The position numbers were made by a program, and so were the translations under genes. Below, in pieces: positions 45,018 through 54,131 of a stretch of DNA of 64,000 bases. Where the stretch lies: assembly GCF_007197885.1 (NCBI RefSeq), contig NZ_VKKG01000008.1, positions 1-64,000 of the forward strand, given 5' to 3'. Numbering within the stretch: the stretch's first letter is position 1; every line of letters starts with the position of its first letter. Under the pieces are notes generated by a model. It was not told the origin of the DNA, ran no database searches, and saw nothing but the letters and a program-made list of their open reading frames with translations. This DNA comes from Tessaracoccus rhinocerotis. Lineage in GTDB: Bacteria; Actinomycetota; Actinomycetes; Propionibacteriales; Propionibacteriaceae.

Positions 45018-47780
45018 TCAGTCCTCGTCGATGTCGGCGTCCACGACCCCGCGGCGCATCGAGTTGACGACCTCGCGGCAGGTCCGGCGCAGGTCGCCGG
45101 GACCGACGGCGTTGGCGAGCTGCCCGGCGAAGTCGATGACCTGGCGCACCCAGCGCACGAAGTCACCGGCCGACAGCTGGCCCTCGCGCAGCACCTTGGC
45201 GAGTTCCTGGCCACTGGCCCAGCGCCACGCCACCTCCGCGAACCCGATGTCCGGCTCACGGCCGCGGTCGAGGCGGTGCTGCCGCTCGAGGCGCCCCACC
45301 TCCAGCCACACCTGCCTCAGCTCGGACTGCGCACGCTCGCTGTCGGCGTCGGGCATGCGCGGGGTCGGGGCGTCCCTGCTGGGGCGGGACTCGTACAGCA
45401 GCGTTGACAGCACCGCCGCCAGCTGCGGGGCGTCGAGGCCGTGGAAGACGTCCCTGCGGACGCACTCGGCGGCGACGAGGTCGAGCTCGTTGTAGATGCG
45501 TCGCAGCATCCGGCCGGCGTCGGTCAGTTCGTCGCCGTCGAGGTAGCCCAGCTCGGACAGCACCCCGCACACGGCGTCGAACTGGAAGGCCAGCGAGTTC
45601 GTCCGGCCGGCGAGCTTCGCGTGCTGCCGCGCGACCTCCCGCTCCAGCCGGATGACCTTGGCGGCCGCGACGGCGTGGGTCTCCCTGTCCTCGCACTCGT
45701 GGCAGGGGTGGGCCCGCAACTCCTTGCGGAGCTCGCTGATGCGACGAGCCTGTTCCTCGTCGGTCTGGTTGGGCTGCGGCTGCGGCTCCTCGGGATCCAC
45801 GGAGACAAGCCGGTCGGACATCGACTCCAGCAGGTTTCGCCGGGACTTGCGGTCGGAAAGGCTGAAGCTCCGCGGGACCCGGATCCTCGTGACGGGCTCC
45901 GGGACGGCCACGAGGTCGTGCGGTCGGATCCGCAGGACCGTGTGGTCCGCCGAGATCACCTGCGCCCCGGCCTCCTTGTTGCTGGCAGCCAGCACGACGC
46001 ACCAGCCCTGGCGTGGGACGTGGATGACGTCGCCCGGCACCAACCGGCGCATGGCGGACTCCACGTCGCTCTTCCACTGTGCGCGACGCTCCTTCGCCGA
46101 GGAGTTCTCGAGCTGTGAGATCTCCTCCCTGATGGCCGCGTAGGTCATGAAGTCGCCCAGGTGGCACTCGATGGCCTGCCGGGCGTCGGTCAGGTCCTCC
46201 GTGACCTGCCGGCCGGACCGCGTCGCCTCGACGACGGACTTGTCGGTCTGGAACTGGGCGAAGCTCTGGTTCAGGATCTCGCGCGCGTCGGAGCGGCCGA
46301 GGATCGAGGTGAGGTTCACCGCCATGTTGTAGGTGGGCGCGAAGCTGGACTTCAGCGGGTACGTCCGCCGCGAGGCCAGGCCTGCCACGGCCCTGGGGTC
46401 CATTCCCGACTGCCACAGCACGACGGCGTGCCCACGGGTGTCGATCCCCCGCCGCCCCGCGCGTCCCGTGAGCTGGGTGTACTCGCCGGGGGTGATGTCG
46501 ACGTGGGCCTCGCCGTTGTACTTGACGAGCTTCTCGAGCACGACGGTGCGCGCGGGCATGTTGATGCCGAGGGCGAGCGTCTCGGTGGCGAAGACCAGCT
46601 TCAGGGCACCGGTGACGAAACCCTCCTCGACGATCGCCTTGAAGGCGGGGAGCTGGCCCGCGTGGTGGGCGGCGACGCCGGCGCAGAACGCCTGGCGGAA
46701 GTCCTCGTAGCGCAGCGCCTCCAGGTCCTCGAACGAGAGGCCGGCGACGTGCCGGTCGGCGATCTCCCCGAGCGCGCGCGCCTCCACCCGGCTGGTCAGG
46801 ACCACGCCGGAGCCCATCACCTGGCCGACCGCGGCGTCGCAGCCGACGCGGGAGAAGATGAAACAGATCGCCGGCAGCAGCTTCGCCCGCGCCAGCACAC
46901 GCGCCATGTCCGCCCGCCGGATCGGCCTGGTGGCGAACCTGGGGTGGGTGGCGTCACCGAAGCTGCCGGAACCGCGGCCGTGCCGGGACTTGCCGCGCCC
47001 AGACCGCCCGCGCGGCCTTCGGGAGTCGTCGCGGACCCGGAACGCCTCGGACTTGCTGACCTGCAGCAGTTCCTTGTTCACCCGGGCCATGCGCTCGGAC
47101 GGCAGCTCCTGGGCGGTGGGAGCCACGCCGTCGAAGAGGTCCAGGAGCTTGTCGCCGACCATCACGTGCTGGAACAGCGGGACGGGCCTGCGTTCCGAGA
47201 CCACCACCGAGAACTCGCCGCGCACGGTGCGCAACCACTCGCCGAAGCTCTCGACGTTGCTCACCGTCGCCGACAGTGCCACGATCGCGACCGAGTCGTC
47301 GAGGCCGAGGATGACCTCCTCCCACACTGCGCCTCGGAACCTGTCGGCGAGGTAGTGGACCTCGTCCATGACGACGTAGCCGAGGTTGGACAGGGTCGGG
47401 GAGTTGGCGTAGATCATGTTGCGCAGCACCTCGGTGGTCATGACCACTATCTGCGCGTCGGGGTTCACCGACGAGTCGCCCGTCAGGAGACCGACCCGTT
47501 CCGCCCCGTAGGACTCCACCAGGTCGTGGTACTTCTGGTTGGACAGCGCCTTGATCGGGGTGGTGTAGAAGCATTTGCGGGACTCCTGCACCGCCAGGAA
47601 CACCGCGAACTCGCCGATGACGGTCTTGCCAGCCCCTGTCGGGGCCGCCACGAGGACTCCCCCACCGTCGGCGAGGGCCTGGCAGCCGTCCAGCTGGTAC
47701 TCGTCGAGGCCGAATTCGTAGCTGTCCGCGAACTCGACGACTCGTTGGTCCAGGGCGGCCGAGGGTACGTCGTCACTCAC
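45018..47780 (-). CDS. helY: Ski2/Mtr4-like DEAD/DEVH-box RNA helicase
   Basis: A 920-residue superfamily 2 helicase. It has Walker A AAPTGAGKT, DEVH in VMDEVHYLADRFRG, TTEVLRNM, a second RecA domain with QLTGRAGRRGID, and a C-terminal DSHCT-type region. It matches mycobacterial HelY (Rv2092c) in length and in its position after tatA-tatC. The GTG at 47780 (VSDDVP) is used. Likely RNA turnover. It is the last gene of a long leftward operon, and its stop abuts the hairpin array. Confidence 0.92.
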   Translation of the reverse strand: MSDDVPSAALDQRVVEFADSYEFGLDEYQLDGCQALADGGGVLVAAPTGAGKTVIGEFAVFLAVQESRKCFYTTPIKALSNQKYHDLVESYGAERVGLLTGDSSVNPDAQIVVMTTEVLRNMIYANSPTLSNLGYVVMDEVHYLADRFRGAVWEEVILGLDDSVAIVALSATVSNVESFGEWLRTVRGEFSVVVSERRPVPLFQHVMVGDKLLDLFDGVAPTAQELPSERMARVNKELLQVSKSEAFRVRDDSRRPRGRSGRGKSRHGRGSGSFGDATHPRFATRPIRRADMARVLARAKLLPAICFIFSRVGCDAAVGQVMGSGVVLTSRVEARALGEIADRHVAGLSFEDLEALRYEDFRQAFCAGVAAHHAGQLPAFKAIVEEGFVTGALKLVFATETLALGINMPARTVVLEKLVKYNGEAHVDITPGEYTQLTGRAGRRGIDTRGHAVVLWQSGMDPRAVAGLASRRTYPLKSSFAPTYNMAVNLTSILGRSDAREILNQSFAQFQTDKSVVEATRSGRQVTEDLTDARQAIECHLGDFMTYAAIREEISQLENSSAKERRAQWKSDVESAMRRLVPGDVIHVPRQGWCVVLAASNKEAGAQVISADHTVLRIRPHDLVAVPEPVTRIRVPRSFSLSDRKSRRNLLESMSDRLVSVDPEEPQPQPNQTDEEQARRISELRKELRAHPCHECEDRETHAVAAAKVIRLEREVARQHAKLAGRTNSLAFQFDAVCGVLSELGYLDGDELTDAGRMLRRIYNELDLVAAECVRRDVFHGLDAPQLAAVLSTLLYESRPSRDAPTPRMPDADSERAQSELRQVWLEVGRLERQHRLDRGREPDIGFAEVAWRWASGQELAKVLREGQLSAGDFVRWVRQVIDFAGQLANAVGPGDLRRTCREVVNSMRRGVVDADIDED

Positions 47781-47799
47781 TCCAACAACGTAGCAGCGC

Positions 47800-48717
47800 T
47801 CAGGGCACGAAGATGCGAAGCGCGTCAGCCTCCGCGCTGACGGTGGCCGGCACCGATCCGAGTTCCTCACCGTCACCCATCACGAACAGGTCGTCGCCCG
47901 CGATCTCGACAGTCCGGGCGCGGAACTGCTCGACGGCGGGGTTCTTAGTGAAGCCGCCGGTGTACATCATGGGCAGGAGCCGCAGCAGGGTGGCGCGGCT
48001 GGTGGGGTGGACGATGGTGACGTCCAGCAACCCGTCGGTGGGGTCGGCCTCCGGGGAGATCTTCATGCCGCCCCCGAACATCCCGGTGTTGCACACGGCA
48101 ACGAGCATCGCCTCCAGCTTGCGCTCCTCGCCGTCGATGGTGAGCCGGTAGTGCAGCGGGGAGAAGTCCCGCAGTTCGCGCAGGGCGATGTAGCCGTAGC
48201 TGAGGGGGCCGAAGCGTAGGTGGATGTCGTTGGTGGCCCGGTTGACGCGGGCGTCGTAGCCACTCGAGACGACGGCTCCGACGTAACGCTCGGCGTAGGT
48301 GGCGTTCGAGACCTTGGACAGGTCCACGCGGCGGGTGCGTCCAGCGGCGATCACCCCGACGCACTGCTCCACCGACTTGGGCAGACCGATGCCGCGGGCG
48401 AAGTCGTTACCGGTGCCGGCGGGGATGATCCCGAGAGTGGCCTCCGTGTCGGCGCAGGCGTTGAGTCCGAGATGGGCCATGCCGTCGCCGCCCATCACGA
48501 CGACGGCGTCGCCGTCACGGCAGGCGTTGGCGGCCGCGCGGCAGGACCGCTCGGCGTCCTGGAAGGACTCCGAGCGGACGATGTGCAGCTCCGCGGTGGG
48601 AAGGTGGTCGTGCAGGTGGCGCACCACCTTCTGCAGCTGCCGGCCGGCCCTGCCGCCACCGGAGCGCTCGTTGACGATCACCGTGTAGAGGCGGGGCTTC
48701 GCCAGCTCCCGCGTCAC
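47800..48717 (-). CDS. diacylglycerol kinase family lipid kinase
   Basis: A 305-residue DagK/YegS-fold kinase that phosphorylates a lipid such as diacylglycerol. It has NERSGGGRAG at the start, the catalytic GGDGMAHL (variant of GGDGT), AGTGNDFARG, and a C-terminal beta-sandwich ending in MGDGEELGSVP. The GTG at 48717 overlaps the tatC stop (GTGA). Thr to Met in the GGDGT motif is a small deviation. Lipid substrate unknown. Confidence 0.92.
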   Translation of the reverse strand: MTRELAKPRLYTVIVNERSGGGRAGRQLQKVVRHLHDHLPTAELHIVRSESFQDAERSCRAAANACRDGDAVVVMGGDGMAHLGLNACADTEATLGIIPAGTGNDFARGIGLPKSVEQCVGVIAAGRTRRVDLSKVSNATYAERYVGAVVSSGYDARVNRATNDIHLRFGPLSYGYIALRELRDFSPLHYRLTIDGEERKLEAMLVAVCNTGMFGGGMKISPEADPTDGLLDVTIVHPTSRATLLRLLPMMYTGGFTKNPAVEQFRARTVEIAGDDLFVMGDGEELGSVPATVSAEADALRIFVP

Positions 48718-49586
48718 TTACCGTCCTCGACATCGACTGCGAACTCGGAGGCGGTTTCTTCCGTGATGCCCTTCTTCTTGTCGAGGATCCGACAGATGAT
48801 CTCAGCCAAGAAGTACAGAATCGTCATCGGCAGCGACAGAGCCAACATCGAGAAGGGATCCGTGGAAGGAGTCGCCACCGCGGCGAAGACGAACGTGCCG
48901 AAGATCACGAACCGGCGAGCCCGACCGAGCTGGTAGCCCTTGACGACGCCTGCGATGTTCAGGGCGACGAGGATCACCGGCAGCAGGAACGAGATACCGA
49001 AAACCAAGATGATCTTGATCTCCATCGAGAGGAACGCCGTCATCTCCAGGAGGTTGACGATGTCCATGTTCTCGGGTGTGAACCCCAGCATCACGGCGAT
49101 GCCCTTGGGCCACACGACGTATCCAACAGCGCATCCCAGGAGGAACAAGGGGATGGCTGCCCCCAGAAACCCGAGGGCGTACTTCTTCTCCTGCGAGACC
49201 AGGCCCGGCGCCACGAAGGCCCAGATCTGGTACATCCAGACCGGGCAGGCGAGCACGAGCCCCGACATGACGCAGGCGATGACAGCCAGCGTGAAAGGCG
49301 CGATGACACCATCGTTCGTGATCATCAGCTCGGCAGCAGGGTTTGCGGCCCGCACCTGCGCCTCTGCCGTGTAGTACGGCTGCATGATGAACTGGACCAG
49401 TTCCCGGTAGAAGAAGATCGATCCGAGAGAGGTCAGGACGATGGCTACCGCGCTGATCGTCACGCGGTAGCGGACCTCCTTCAGGTGGTCCATCAGTGCC
49501 ATCGTGCCGCCCTCCTCCATCTTGGGAGGGCGCAGCCAACCGAGCCGACGCTTCTGTGCCTCGGGCTCGGTGGCGGTTGTGGCCAT
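48714..49586 (-). CDS. tatC: Sec-independent protein translocase TatC
   Basis: Receptor core of the twin-arginine export pathway. The 290-residue protein has six transmembrane segments and the usual first cytosolic patch (MDHLKEVRYRV). The N-terminal 28 residues are a polar extension. It follows tatA by 2 bp and overlaps the lipid kinase gene. Confidence 0.95.
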   Translation of the reverse strand: MATTATEPEAQKRRLGWLRPPKMEEGGTMALMDHLKEVRYRVTISAVAIVLTSLGSIFFYRELVQFIMQPYYTAEAQVRAANPAAELMITNDGVIAPFTLAVIACVMSGLVLACPVWMYQIWAFVAPGLVSQEKKYALGFLGAAIPLFLLGCAVGYVVWPKGIAVMLGFTPENMDIVNLLEMTAFLSMEIKIILVFGISFLLPVILVALNIAGVVKGYQLGRARRFVIFGTFVFAAVATPSTDPFSMLALSLPMTILYFLAEIICRILDKKKGITEETASEFAVDVEDGK

Positions 49587-49588
49587 CG

Positions 49589-49903
49589 TCAGATTCCGGT
49601 CTCGGCCTCGCGCTGACGACGCAGTTCCTCCTCGCGGGCTGCGAGCTCGCGCTCACGGGCCTCGAGGTCCAGGCTGCGGTTGTCGATCTGCGCGGGGTCC
49701 TGACGCGGTGCGGGCTGCTGCTGCACGATCTCGGCGTCGACGACCTCGGGGTCCTTCTTCGCCTCGACCTCGTCGGTCTTGACCTCTTCTTTGAACTCAC
49801 GGATAGAGCGACCGACGCCCTTGCCGAGTCCGGCCAGACGCGAACCACCGAACAACAGCAGCGCAATGGCCAGGATGATGAGCCATTCCCATCCACCAGG
49901 CAT
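49589..49903 (-). CDS. tatA: Sec-independent protein translocase TatA
   Basis: Pore-forming component of Tat export. The 104-residue product has an N-terminal transmembrane helix (WEWLIILAIALLLFGGSRL), the amphipathic helix GLGKGVGRSIREFKEEV, and a long charged C-terminal tail rich in Glu, Gln and Arg. The ATG at 49903 follows AAGGA. It is longer than minimal TatA, as is usual in actinobacteria. Confidence 0.95.
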   Translation of the reverse strand: MPGGWEWLIILAIALLLFGGSRLAGLGKGVGRSIREFKEEVKTDEVEAKKDPEVVDAEIVQQQPAPRQDPAQIDNRSLDLEARERELAAREEELRRQREAETGI

Positions 49904-49937
49904 TTCAAATCCTTCTTTCCCCGGGTTGTAGCCCGGG

Positions 49938-50141
49938 CTAGCTTGCTCCATCGAGTGTAGTCGTGCGTTCCGCGGGCAGCTCGATGCGCGCCAACAGTTC
50001 GCCCGCCTCCTCGGCCCTCCGCCCCAGCATTCGTACCTCGCTGTACAGGTCGGAGGCCTTGTGGGCGAGCCACACGGCATAGGAGATCGCGGTTACCAGT
50101 CCTGCCAGGCCGATGCCCAGGAAAACGTAGACCCAGATCAC
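49938..50141 (-). CDS. small membrane protein of unknown function
   Basis: A 67-residue protein from GTG at 50141: one hydrophobic helix (WVYVFLGIGLAGLVTAISYAV), then a charged amphipathic helix (HKASDLYSEVRMLGRRAEEAGELL) and a short polar tail. I recognise no family. It lies 10 bp after pafC and 34 bp before tatA, inside the operon. A membrane-anchored coiled coil with a role in export or envelope is possible, but unproven. Confidence 0.65.
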   Translation of the reverse strand: MIWVYVFLGIGLAGLVTAISYAVWLAHKASDLYSEVRMLGRRAEEAGELLARIELPAERTTTLDGAS

Positions 50142-50151
50142 GCGACGAATG

Positions 50152-51123
50152 CTACCCGGACGAGGGCGGATCGCCCGCATCGGTCCCACCGACCATCTCG
50201 TACAGGTCGAGGGCGGCGGCGGCCTCGCGCGCCGCGGCGGCCGCGAGATCGCCGTCGGAGACCTCCCTCACCTGCGCGCCCAGGCGCAGCAGGAGCCCGG
50301 TAGCCCACTCCCGGGACCCGACCGGGAAAGTTACCCAAATGTGATCCTCGGATCGCTCACTGAAGGTGACCGGGAAGTACTCCAGCACCCACGCGGCGCG
50401 CGGATCCAGCCCCAGGGTCAGCTGGTCGGCGTCATTGAACCAGGTGGTCTCGGCCGACGGCGGGTCCGCCCTGGGCTCGAACTGCTCGCTGGTGGGCGAG
50501 ACGTCGTCCATCCGGTCCAGGCGGTAGGAGCGCCAGCCGTCCCGGACCCGGCTCCAGCCCTCCAGGTACGTGGCACCGTCGACGACGCGCAGCAGCACGG
50601 GCTCCACCTCGACACGGTGCGGGCCGCTGCGTTGCGCGGTGTAGGTGATCTCCACCACCCGGTGCTCGTCGATGGCACGGCGCAGTGCCTCGCGGTGCTC
50701 GGGGAGCCCGCCCGCGACGTCCACGGAGACGGCGGGATCCACGTCCCCCAGCACCCCTCGGAGCTTGGCGAGTGCGCTGCGGGCGTGGGGATCCTCGCCT
50801 CCCGAGATCTCCAGCAACGCCTCCAGCGCCAACATCAGGCTCGAGGCCTCGTCGATCCGGAGCCTGCGCGGCCGGGTGAGGACCTCCGCGTTCCTGAACG
50901 AGATGAACCCGTCCTCGCGCGCTCCCTCGAGGTCGACGTGGAACAGGTCGTCGTAGTAGCCCTCGGGCAACCCGCAGAACTGCAGCACCTCGAGGTCGGC
51001 GAGTACCTGCTTCGCGGTCACGCCGAAGTGTCGAGCCACCTCGGAGACCTCGGCGTGCTCGCGCGTCTGCAGGTAAGGGATCAGGTTCAGGAGCCGTTCC
51101 AACTGGGATGCGTTGGCCATCAT
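50152..51123 (-). CDS. pafC: WYL-domain regulator PafC
   Basis: Half of the PafBC activator of LexA-independent DNA-damage genes. The 323-residue protein has an N-terminal winged helix (QLERLLNLIPYLQ, SEVARHFGVTAKQVLADLE) and a WYL domain with its C-terminal extension. It overlaps pafB by 4 bases (ATGA). PafB and PafC form a heterodimer in mycobacteria. The recA promoter at 17.28 kb carries the motif they use. Confidence 0.92.
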   Translation of the reverse strand: MMANASQLERLLNLIPYLQTREHAEVSEVARHFGVTAKQVLADLEVLQFCGLPEGYYDDLFHVDLEGAREDGFISFRNAEVLTRPRRLRIDEASSLMLALEALLEISGGEDPHARSALAKLRGVLGDVDPAVSVDVAGGLPEHREALRRAIDEHRVVEITYTAQRSGPHRVEVEPVLLRVVDGATYLEGWSRVRDGWRSYRLDRMDDVSPTSEQFEPRADPPSAETTWFNDADQLTLGLDPRAAWVLEYFPVTFSERSEDHIWVTFPVGSREWATGLLLRLGAQVREVSDGDLAAAAAREAAAALDLYEMVGGTDAGDPPSSG

Positions 51124-52067
51124 CCCCACCTCTCCACGACGTCGTTGAGTCGAGCCACGACCCGTGCCCGGAGCTGCAGGGGTTCGAGCAGGACGGCGTC
51201 GGCGCCGAGCGCGCACACCTCGTCGACGATGAGGCCCGGGCGGGGCCGGCTCACGCCGAAGGCCCTGAACCCCTCCGGCAGGGGGCCGTCCCAGGCCAGG
51301 GGCTCGGCGCTGCGCCTCAGGTCCCCGCCGGTCCCGTCCCGCAGGGCGACGACAGCCGTCGCGGTCTCGTCGGGGACGTCGCCGCGGAGGAGCCGGTCCA
51401 TCTCGTCGGCGCCCGGGAGCTCGAACGCACCCGGCTTCCCGATGGGCGTGACAGCACCCGTGAAACGGGCGAGCTTGAAGTGGCGCGGGGCGTCGCGGTC
51501 CAGGTCGAAGGCCAGCAGGAACCAGCGGCCGCCGCGCTGCTGCAGCCGCCAGGGCTGCACGCGCCGTTGCTCGTCCCGGTATCCGAAGGTCACCAGGCGA
51601 CGCTCGTGCAGGGCGCGCAGGAGTTCGTCGAACCCGGGCTCGGCGGGGATCCGCGGGCGCAGGGTGTCCAGCCGGTAGGGGTCCGGGTCCGCCCCGGCGG
51701 CCCGGAGGGTCTCGAGCGCCTCGGTGGTGCGCTGCGCCGCGATGCTCTCCTGCCACACCGAGTTGGCCGCACCGAGCACCGCCAGTTCCTCGGGGGTGAA
51801 CTCCACGGGCGGCAGCTCGAACTCGGAGCGCAGCACCCGGTAGCCGTCGTGCTCGTCGGAGTCCGGGTGGTTCGAGCCGGTGACGATCGGTACCCCTGCT
51901 GCTCTCAGTTCGTCCTTGTCCCGCTCGAACATGCGCTCGAAGGCCTGGTCGCTCTGGTCCGCGTAGCCCTCGATGGTGTCCCGGATCTGCGTGCGGGTCA
52001 CGTAGCCGCGCGAATGCAGCAACAGGATGAGCAGGTTGATCAACCGCTCTGACTTGGCCTTCCTCAC
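51120..52067 (-). CDS. pafB: WYL-domain regulator PafB
   Basis: Partner of PafC. The 315-residue protein has an N-terminal winged helix (KSERLINLLILLLHSRGYVTRTQIRDTI) and a WYL domain (about residues 150-230). The GTG at 52067 follows GGAAGGGG and begins at the conserved KAKSERL; an upstream ATG has no site. First gene of the leftward operon. pafA, its usual upstream neighbour, is absent; gluQRS lies there instead, divergent. Confidence 0.92.
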   Translation of the reverse strand: MRKAKSERLINLLILLLHSRGYVTRTQIRDTIEGYADQSDQAFERMFERDKDELRAAGVPIVTGSNHPDSDEHDGYRVLRSEFELPPVEFTPEELAVLGAANSVWQESIAAQRTTEALETLRAAGADPDPYRLDTLRPRIPAEPGFDELLRALHERRLVTFGYRDEQRRVQPWRLQQRGGRWFLLAFDLDRDAPRHFKLARFTGAVTPIGKPGAFELPGADEMDRLLRGDVPDETATAVVALRDGTGGDLRRSAEPLAWDGPLPEGFRAFGVSRPRPGLIVDEVCALGADAVLLEPLQLRARVVARLNDVVERWG

Positions 52068-52131
52068 TGAACACCCCTTCCTGCCGCGCAGGCTACCGCA
52101 CCGTGGTCTGGACCCGGGCCACAATGGGTGC

Positions 52132-53064
52132 GTGTCAGTCACCGACCGCTACGCACCCAGCCCCACTGCCCAGCTGCATCTCGGCAACCTGCGTACCGCC
52201 CTGGCCGGCTGGTTGCTCACGCGCCGCTCCGGTGGCCGTTGGCTGATGCGCGTCGAGGACCTCGACGAGGCGCGGGTGCGGGCAGCCGAGGGGGTGGCGG
52301 AGCAGCAGCTCGAGGACCTGCGAGGGCTCGGGCTCGACTGGGACGGCGACGTCGTGTGGCAGTCGCAGCGCTTGGAGGCCTACGCGACTGCCGTGGCCGC
52401 ACTCTCGGGGCGGACGTACGAGTGCTTCTGCACGCGCCGCGAGATCGCCGAGGCCTCCTCAGCGCCCCACGACGACGGCCACCGCCCCTACCCGGGCACC
52501 TGCGCGCGCCTGAGCAGCGCCGAGGCTGCCCGCCGCCGCGAGGATCGACCCGCGGCGATCCGGGTCCGCGCGGAGGGCGCCGCGTTCACGGTCACGGACC
52601 TGCAGCTGGGGGAGGTCACGGGACTCGTCGACGACTTCGTGCTGGTGCGCGGGGACGGGGCGTACTCATACAACCTGGCGGTGACGGTCGACGACCTCGC
52701 CCAAGGCGTCACGCAGGTGACCCGCGGTGCCGACCTGCTGTCGTCCTCGCCCCGGCAGGCCTGGCTGGCGACTCAGCTGGGCGGCACTCCCCCGCGCTAC
52801 GCGCACGTGGGGCTGGTGACCAACCCCGACGGTGCACGCCTGGCGAAGCGGGACGGTTCTGTGACGCTGGCGGACCTGGCCGAGCGCCGTTGGGACTCAC
52901 GCCGGGTGCTCTCCGCGCTCACGGCGTCGCTGGGCCTGGGGCCGCAGGAGACAACGACGGCCGCGCTGGAGGCGATGCCCGAGGATGGACTCCCCCCTGC
53001 GGGAGGGGCGTTCTGGCTGGGCGCAGTGTGGGACGACACCGAGGGTGTGCTGCGCGGGCAGTGA
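52132..53064 (+). CDS. gluQRS: glutamyl-Q tRNA(Asp) synthetase
   Basis: A truncated glutamyl-tRNA synthetase paralogue that attaches Glu to queuosine at the wobble base of tRNA-Asp. The 310-residue product has RYAPSPTAQLHLGN (HIGH-like, residues 6-19), zinc ligands Cys-x-Cys...Tyr-x3-Cys (ECFCTRRE, YPGTC), and a degenerate KMSKS (LAKRDGS). It lacks the anticodon-binding domain, as expected. The GTG at 52132 is used. It is divergent from pafB and convergent with the FKBP gene. Confidence 0.9.
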   Translation: MSVTDRYAPSPTAQLHLGNLRTALAGWLLTRRSGGRWLMRVEDLDEARVRAAEGVAEQQLEDLRGLGLDWDGDVVWQSQRLEAYATAVAALSGRTYECFCTRREIAEASSAPHDDGHRPYPGTCARLSSAEAARRREDRPAAIRVRAEGAAFTVTDLQLGEVTGLVDDFVLVRGDGAYSYNLAVTVDDLAQGVTQVTRGADLLSSSPRQAWLATQLGGTPPRYAHVGLVTNPDGARLAKRDGSVTLADLAERRWDSRRVLSALTASLGLGPQETTTAALEAMPEDGLPPAGGAFWLGAVWDDTEGVLRGQ

Positions 53065-53074
53065 GCCAGCGGCG

Positions 53075-54097
53075 TCAGGACGCGCTGGTGGCGTCCAGGA
53101 TGTCGATGACGTAGACGAGGGTCTGGCCGGCGTCGAGCCCGGTCTGGGCGTCGCCGTCGGGGTAGGCCAGCTCCGGAGGCACCACGAGCATGACCCGGGT
53201 GCCGGTGGGCAGTCCCGCGAGTCCCTGCTTCCAGCCCTCGATCAGGGAGTCGAGCGGACCCTGCTGCGGACGCCAGGCGTCCTCGAGGAGTTCGCCCGTG
53301 GCCCACACCCAGGAGCGGTACTTGACCTGGATGGTCGAGGTCTCCGAGACGGTGGCGGTGCCGGCGCCCTGGACCAGCGGCTGGACCACGAGCTCGGTGG
53401 GGGGCTCGCCCGAGGGTGCGGAGAGCTCCGGCGTGCCGCTGGCCATGTCGACGACGGGCAGCTCGGCGGCCGGCTCGACCGGCGCTCCGGTGGCCTCCTC
53501 GAAGTTCGCGCTGATGATGTCCACGACGAACACCAGCGAGTCGCCGACCTCGATGCCGGCGTTGGGGTTGCCCTGGGCGTAGCCGTCCTCGGACGGCATC
53601 GCGATCAGGACGCGGGAGCCGACGCTCTGGCCGGTGAGGCCCTTGGTGAATCCGGGAACCACTTCCTGCAGTGAGAAGGAGGTGGGTGCGCCGCGTTCCC
53701 AAGAGCTGTCGAAGACCTCTCCGGTGCGGCCGTTGTACCCGGCGTAGTTCAGGCTGACGGTGCTGGTCTCGGTGAGCACCTGCCCACCCTCCGGCCCCGG
53801 TACGAGGACCTTGGTGCGGGTCTCGTCGATGCCCCAGGGCGCCGGGATGGTGACTTCGGGCACGTCGCCCTCCGTGACCGTGATGGCCTCCAGGTCAGTG
53901 GATGGCGTGATCGTCGCCGTCGGGGACGGGCTGGTGCTCGGCGACTCGCCGGCACTGGCGGTCGACGTCGCCTCGGTGTCCGGGGTGGGGGTGCCGTCGG
54001 TGGTCGACTGGCCACAGGCGCTGAGCCCGAGTCCGGCGATTGCGACGAGGGCCACGAGCGCGCGGCGGGGACGATTCAGGTCACGGGTGAAACTCAC
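53075..54097 (-). CDS. FKBP-type peptidyl-prolyl isomerase lipoprotein, two domains
   Basis: A 340-residue secreted protein with a signal sequence and lipobox (GLGLSAC, Cys28), a Thr/Ser/Pro-rich linker of about 50 residues, and two FKBP domains, about residues 115-225 (FDSSWERGAPTSFSL, VIPGFTKGL-like VVPGFTKGL) and 245-338 (WKQGLAGLPTGTRVMLVVPPELAY). The GTG at 54097 is used. It probably folds proteins outside the membrane. It is the last gene of the parA-scpAB-rluB run, 34 bp after rluB. Confidence 0.92.
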   Translation of the reverse strand: MSFTRDLNRPRRALVALVAIAGLGLSACGQSTTDGTPTPDTEATSTASAGESPSTSPSPTATITPSTDLEAITVTEGDVPEVTIPAPWGIDETRTKVLVPGPEGGQVLTETSTVSLNYAGYNGRTGEVFDSSWERGAPTSFSLQEVVPGFTKGLTGQSVGSRVLIAMPSEDGYAQGNPNAGIEVGDSLVFVVDIISANFEEATGAPVEPAAELPVVDMASGTPELSAPSGEPPTELVVQPLVQGAGTATVSETSTIQVKYRSWVWATGELLEDAWRPQQGPLDSLIEGWKQGLAGLPTGTRVMLVVPPELAYPDGDAQTGLDAGQTLVYVIDILDATSAS

Positions 54098-54131
54098 GCC
54101 GGGAATCCTACCCGACGCCCGGAACCAGCCC

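Noticed and set aside
44642-45407. Repetitive proteins encoded across the hairpin array (GAPCVGG- or DTRGSAP-type repeats)
   Set aside because: Frames are open in several registers because the 21-bp unit is a multiple of three and stop-poor. Starts lack ribosome sites and the frames run into helY antisense.
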